Below are positions 62,301 to 64,000 of a stretch of DNA of 64,000 nt, in pieces (within the stretch, counting starts at the first letter, position 1; every line of letters begins with the position of its first letter). Below the pieces are notes generated by a model. The model was given only the letters and a program-made list of their open reading frames with translations, was not told the DNA's origin and did no database searches. The DNA is taken from positions 19,215,411-19,279,410 of the forward strand of contig NC_090132.1 in NCBI RefSeq assembly GCF_040581485.1, in the 5' to 3' direction. A program made the translations under genes and the position numbers. The DNA comes from Linepithema humile (taxonomy: Eukaryota; Arthropoda; Insecta; Hymenoptera; Formicidae).

Positions 62301-62732
62301 ACGTATGATGCTGATAAAATATATTTTTCAATTCTCGATTGTCAATTAGACTCGAACATACTATTTTTCGATTGGGTTTTCTAAATATGTTCAGATCATA
62401 TTTGCATATGATTAGAGAACGCGACATTTAGAAAGTGTTTTCCAATTTCGAACTACAATATGCTTAAAAATTATCGGTTTATTAAAAGATAAATTTCGAG
62501 AAAATGATTAAATACGATAATATCCGCTCAAGTGAATCCGCACGTAAGTTTATCAGGCATGTTTGTCATGTCAAATAAGATTATTTGACACAAGATACAT
62601 TTTACTTCTGTAATTTTGTATCAATATTGAGCATTGCGCCTTGAAACGTTTTTCTTAGAATATTTTAAGATCTGTTAAATGAATTTTACAATAGATTAAT
62701 TATTGATTGATTGATTATTGATTATGTTGCAG
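53375..62732 (+). other. Dys: Large first intron of dystrophin
   Basis: This is 9.4 kb of mainly AT-rich DNA without recognised exons. More GC-rich or complex islands at about 56480-57190, 57560-58020, 58860-59150 and 60780-61800 stand out and could be enhancers or further promoters. Several 60-80 codon ORFs on both strands show no recognisable similarity. No MITE with clear ends was found. Confidence 0.5.
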
Positions 62733-63966
62733 ATGAGCGAGAAGACGTGCAAAAGAAGACGTTTGCCAAATGGATAAACTCACAGCTTCTTAAGGTAAAA
62801 GATGCATTCGTACTTGATTCGATTTACTTGTTATTACACTCCAGTTATTCGTAGAGTTATTTACGCGTATAATATCCGAAAGAAGTTTCACTCTTAAACC
62901 TTTTCATGCGTGGAACGTAATAAGTATCTACTTGTTACACGCATGTCTGTTAATCATCTGAGTCTCAACGCGATGTAATAACTTGCTGAGAGATGCTTCC
63001 TGAAAGGAAGAATGCGAGGCGAATGCTTAATTGATCTTATTTTTTGTAGAATCATCACGATCCGATCAGCGATTTGTTCATCGACTTGCGAGATGGAAAT
63101 CGCTTACTGTCCCTCCTGGAAGTGCTCACTTCTAAAACTTATGTAAGTATGCTTATCTGCGTATCGCAATAAATGCTCAGCATAGTTTCACAGTGATCTG
63201 TGATTTCGCACAAGCTTTTCCGTGCTAGTAATATAGATCGAAAGCGCCGTTAAATCGCAAAGGCGATCATTTGAATATCATTCAGCCGACAGCGCTTCCT
63301 AATAAAATTATTCCTTAGACACGTCGCCGGCACTCGTGTTCGCCGTAGCGAATTGCGAGCAGGTGCACGTGCATCGGCATTATTTGCATAAGAGTGCATG
63401 ATTATAAACGCGCGGTAGGCGTAAGAACGTTCCGTTCTCGAAATGTATACCGCGCTATGGCATTTGCATTGCCTCATGCAGGTGTCCGCTTTCATCGATG
63501 AAATTTATTTTGTACAATGGTCCATAGAATTAGTCGAGTGTAAGGATTATTTTAATACAAGTCGCGTAAGCTCAAGGAAAAATTTTTGTTTTTTTTTTCA
63601 ACGAAGACAATACGTATTGTTTTGCAGAAAAGGGAACGCGGTCGGATGCGAGTGCATCATCTCAATAATGTTAACAAGGCATTGCAAATTCTTGAACAAA
63701 ATAATGTAAGTATACAATTGCAGCATTTATGTCATATTTAACTGTTAGAAAAGTGAAACATTTAACAAATCGCGTAAAATCTCATTTTATGTTAATTATA
63801 TTATCCAATAAGTGATGTGAATAATGTTGTATAAATTTTTACGAATACTATAAATTATCATATGGAATTTTAGGTGAAACTTGTCAATATCAGTAGCAAT
63901 GACATTGTTGACGGTAATCCCAAATTGACACTTGGTTTAGTATGGAGTGTTATTCTTCATTGGCAA
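62733..63966 (+). CDS. Dys: Dystrophin, first CH-domain exons (gene continues past the window)
   Basis: Exons 62733-62794, 63050-63142, 63628-63705 and 63874-63966 are joined in phase. They encode DEREDVQKKTFAKWINSQLL, DLFIDLRDGNRLLSLLEVL, RVHHLNNVNKALQILEQNN and DIVDGNPKLTLGLVWSVILHW. This is the first calponin-homology domain of the N-terminal actin-binding region, closest in my memory to dystrophin/utrophin. The REDVQKKTF opening separates it from beta-spectrin and plakins. Dystrophin links cortical actin to the dystroglycan complex in muscle and neurons. The last donor (CAA|GTAAGT at 63967) shows that the gene continues to the right. The second CH domain, spectrin repeats and WW/ZZ domains are outside the window. 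Confidence 0.92.
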
Positions 63967-64000
63967 GTAAGTTAAATAATATCTCTCATATAAAAACTAA

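Noticed and set aside
1..64000. CRISPR arrays, operons or other prokaryotic systems
   Set aside because: The window is spliced animal DNA. The only regular repeats are microsatellites and transposon ends.

Overview
The window looks like insect nuclear DNA. The genes are split by short GT-AG introns in an AT-rich background, and DNA transposons and miniature inverted-repeat elements are common. The gene set is animal, and one gene, big brain (bib), belongs to an arthropod aquaporin-like family. A hymenopteran, perhaps an ant, is my best guess from the overall style, but nothing in the sequence proves the order. All gene names come from reading the translations and recalling protein families; no database search was run.

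Layout. 1-4924 (+) is the 3' part of bib, with two coding exons. 5248-8102 is a Tc1-type transposon with an intact transposase, long inverted ends that are themselves palindromes, and TA target duplications. 11485-16492 (+) is a complete Upf1 (nonsense-mediated decay helicase, five coding exons, 1119 aa). 19041-22200 (-) is a broken, partly palindromic duplicate of the PRC1/fascetto gene. 22497-22839 is a small hAT-type element with an 8-bp target duplication. 23027-28024 (-) is a complete maleless/DHX9 RNA helicase (nine exons, 1242 aa). A small ORF (28190-28381, +) diverges from it, and another ORF lies antisense in one of its introns. 29849-32181 (-) is the apparently functional PRC1/fascetto gene, with a tandemly duplicated N-terminal exon. 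32378-33460 is a cluster of four foldback elements. 33798-39503 (+) is a complete TRAPPC10 (twelve exons, 1185 aa). 42077-42446 is a Tc1/mariner-type MITE. 42941-43597 (-) is the 64-aa Nop10 gene in three tiny exons. From 46320 to the right edge (+) lies the 5' end of dystrophin (Dys): two candidate alternative first exons, then four exons of the first calponin-homology domain, running off the window.

The genes are housekeeping or developmental and do not form one pathway. They cover Notch-related neurogenesis (bib), mRNA decay (Upf1), the cytokinetic midzone (PRC1), RNA helicase and dosage-compensation functions (mle), Golgi trafficking (TRAPPC10), pseudouridylation and ribosome biogenesis (Nop10) and the muscle/neuronal membrane skeleton (Dys). 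The most unusual material is the repeated rearrangement of PRC1 (exon duplication, gene duplication, palindromes), the hairpin-ended Tc1 element, and the alternative Dys starts with matching splice phase. I found no convincing tRNA, rRNA, CRISPR or prokaryotic-type system.
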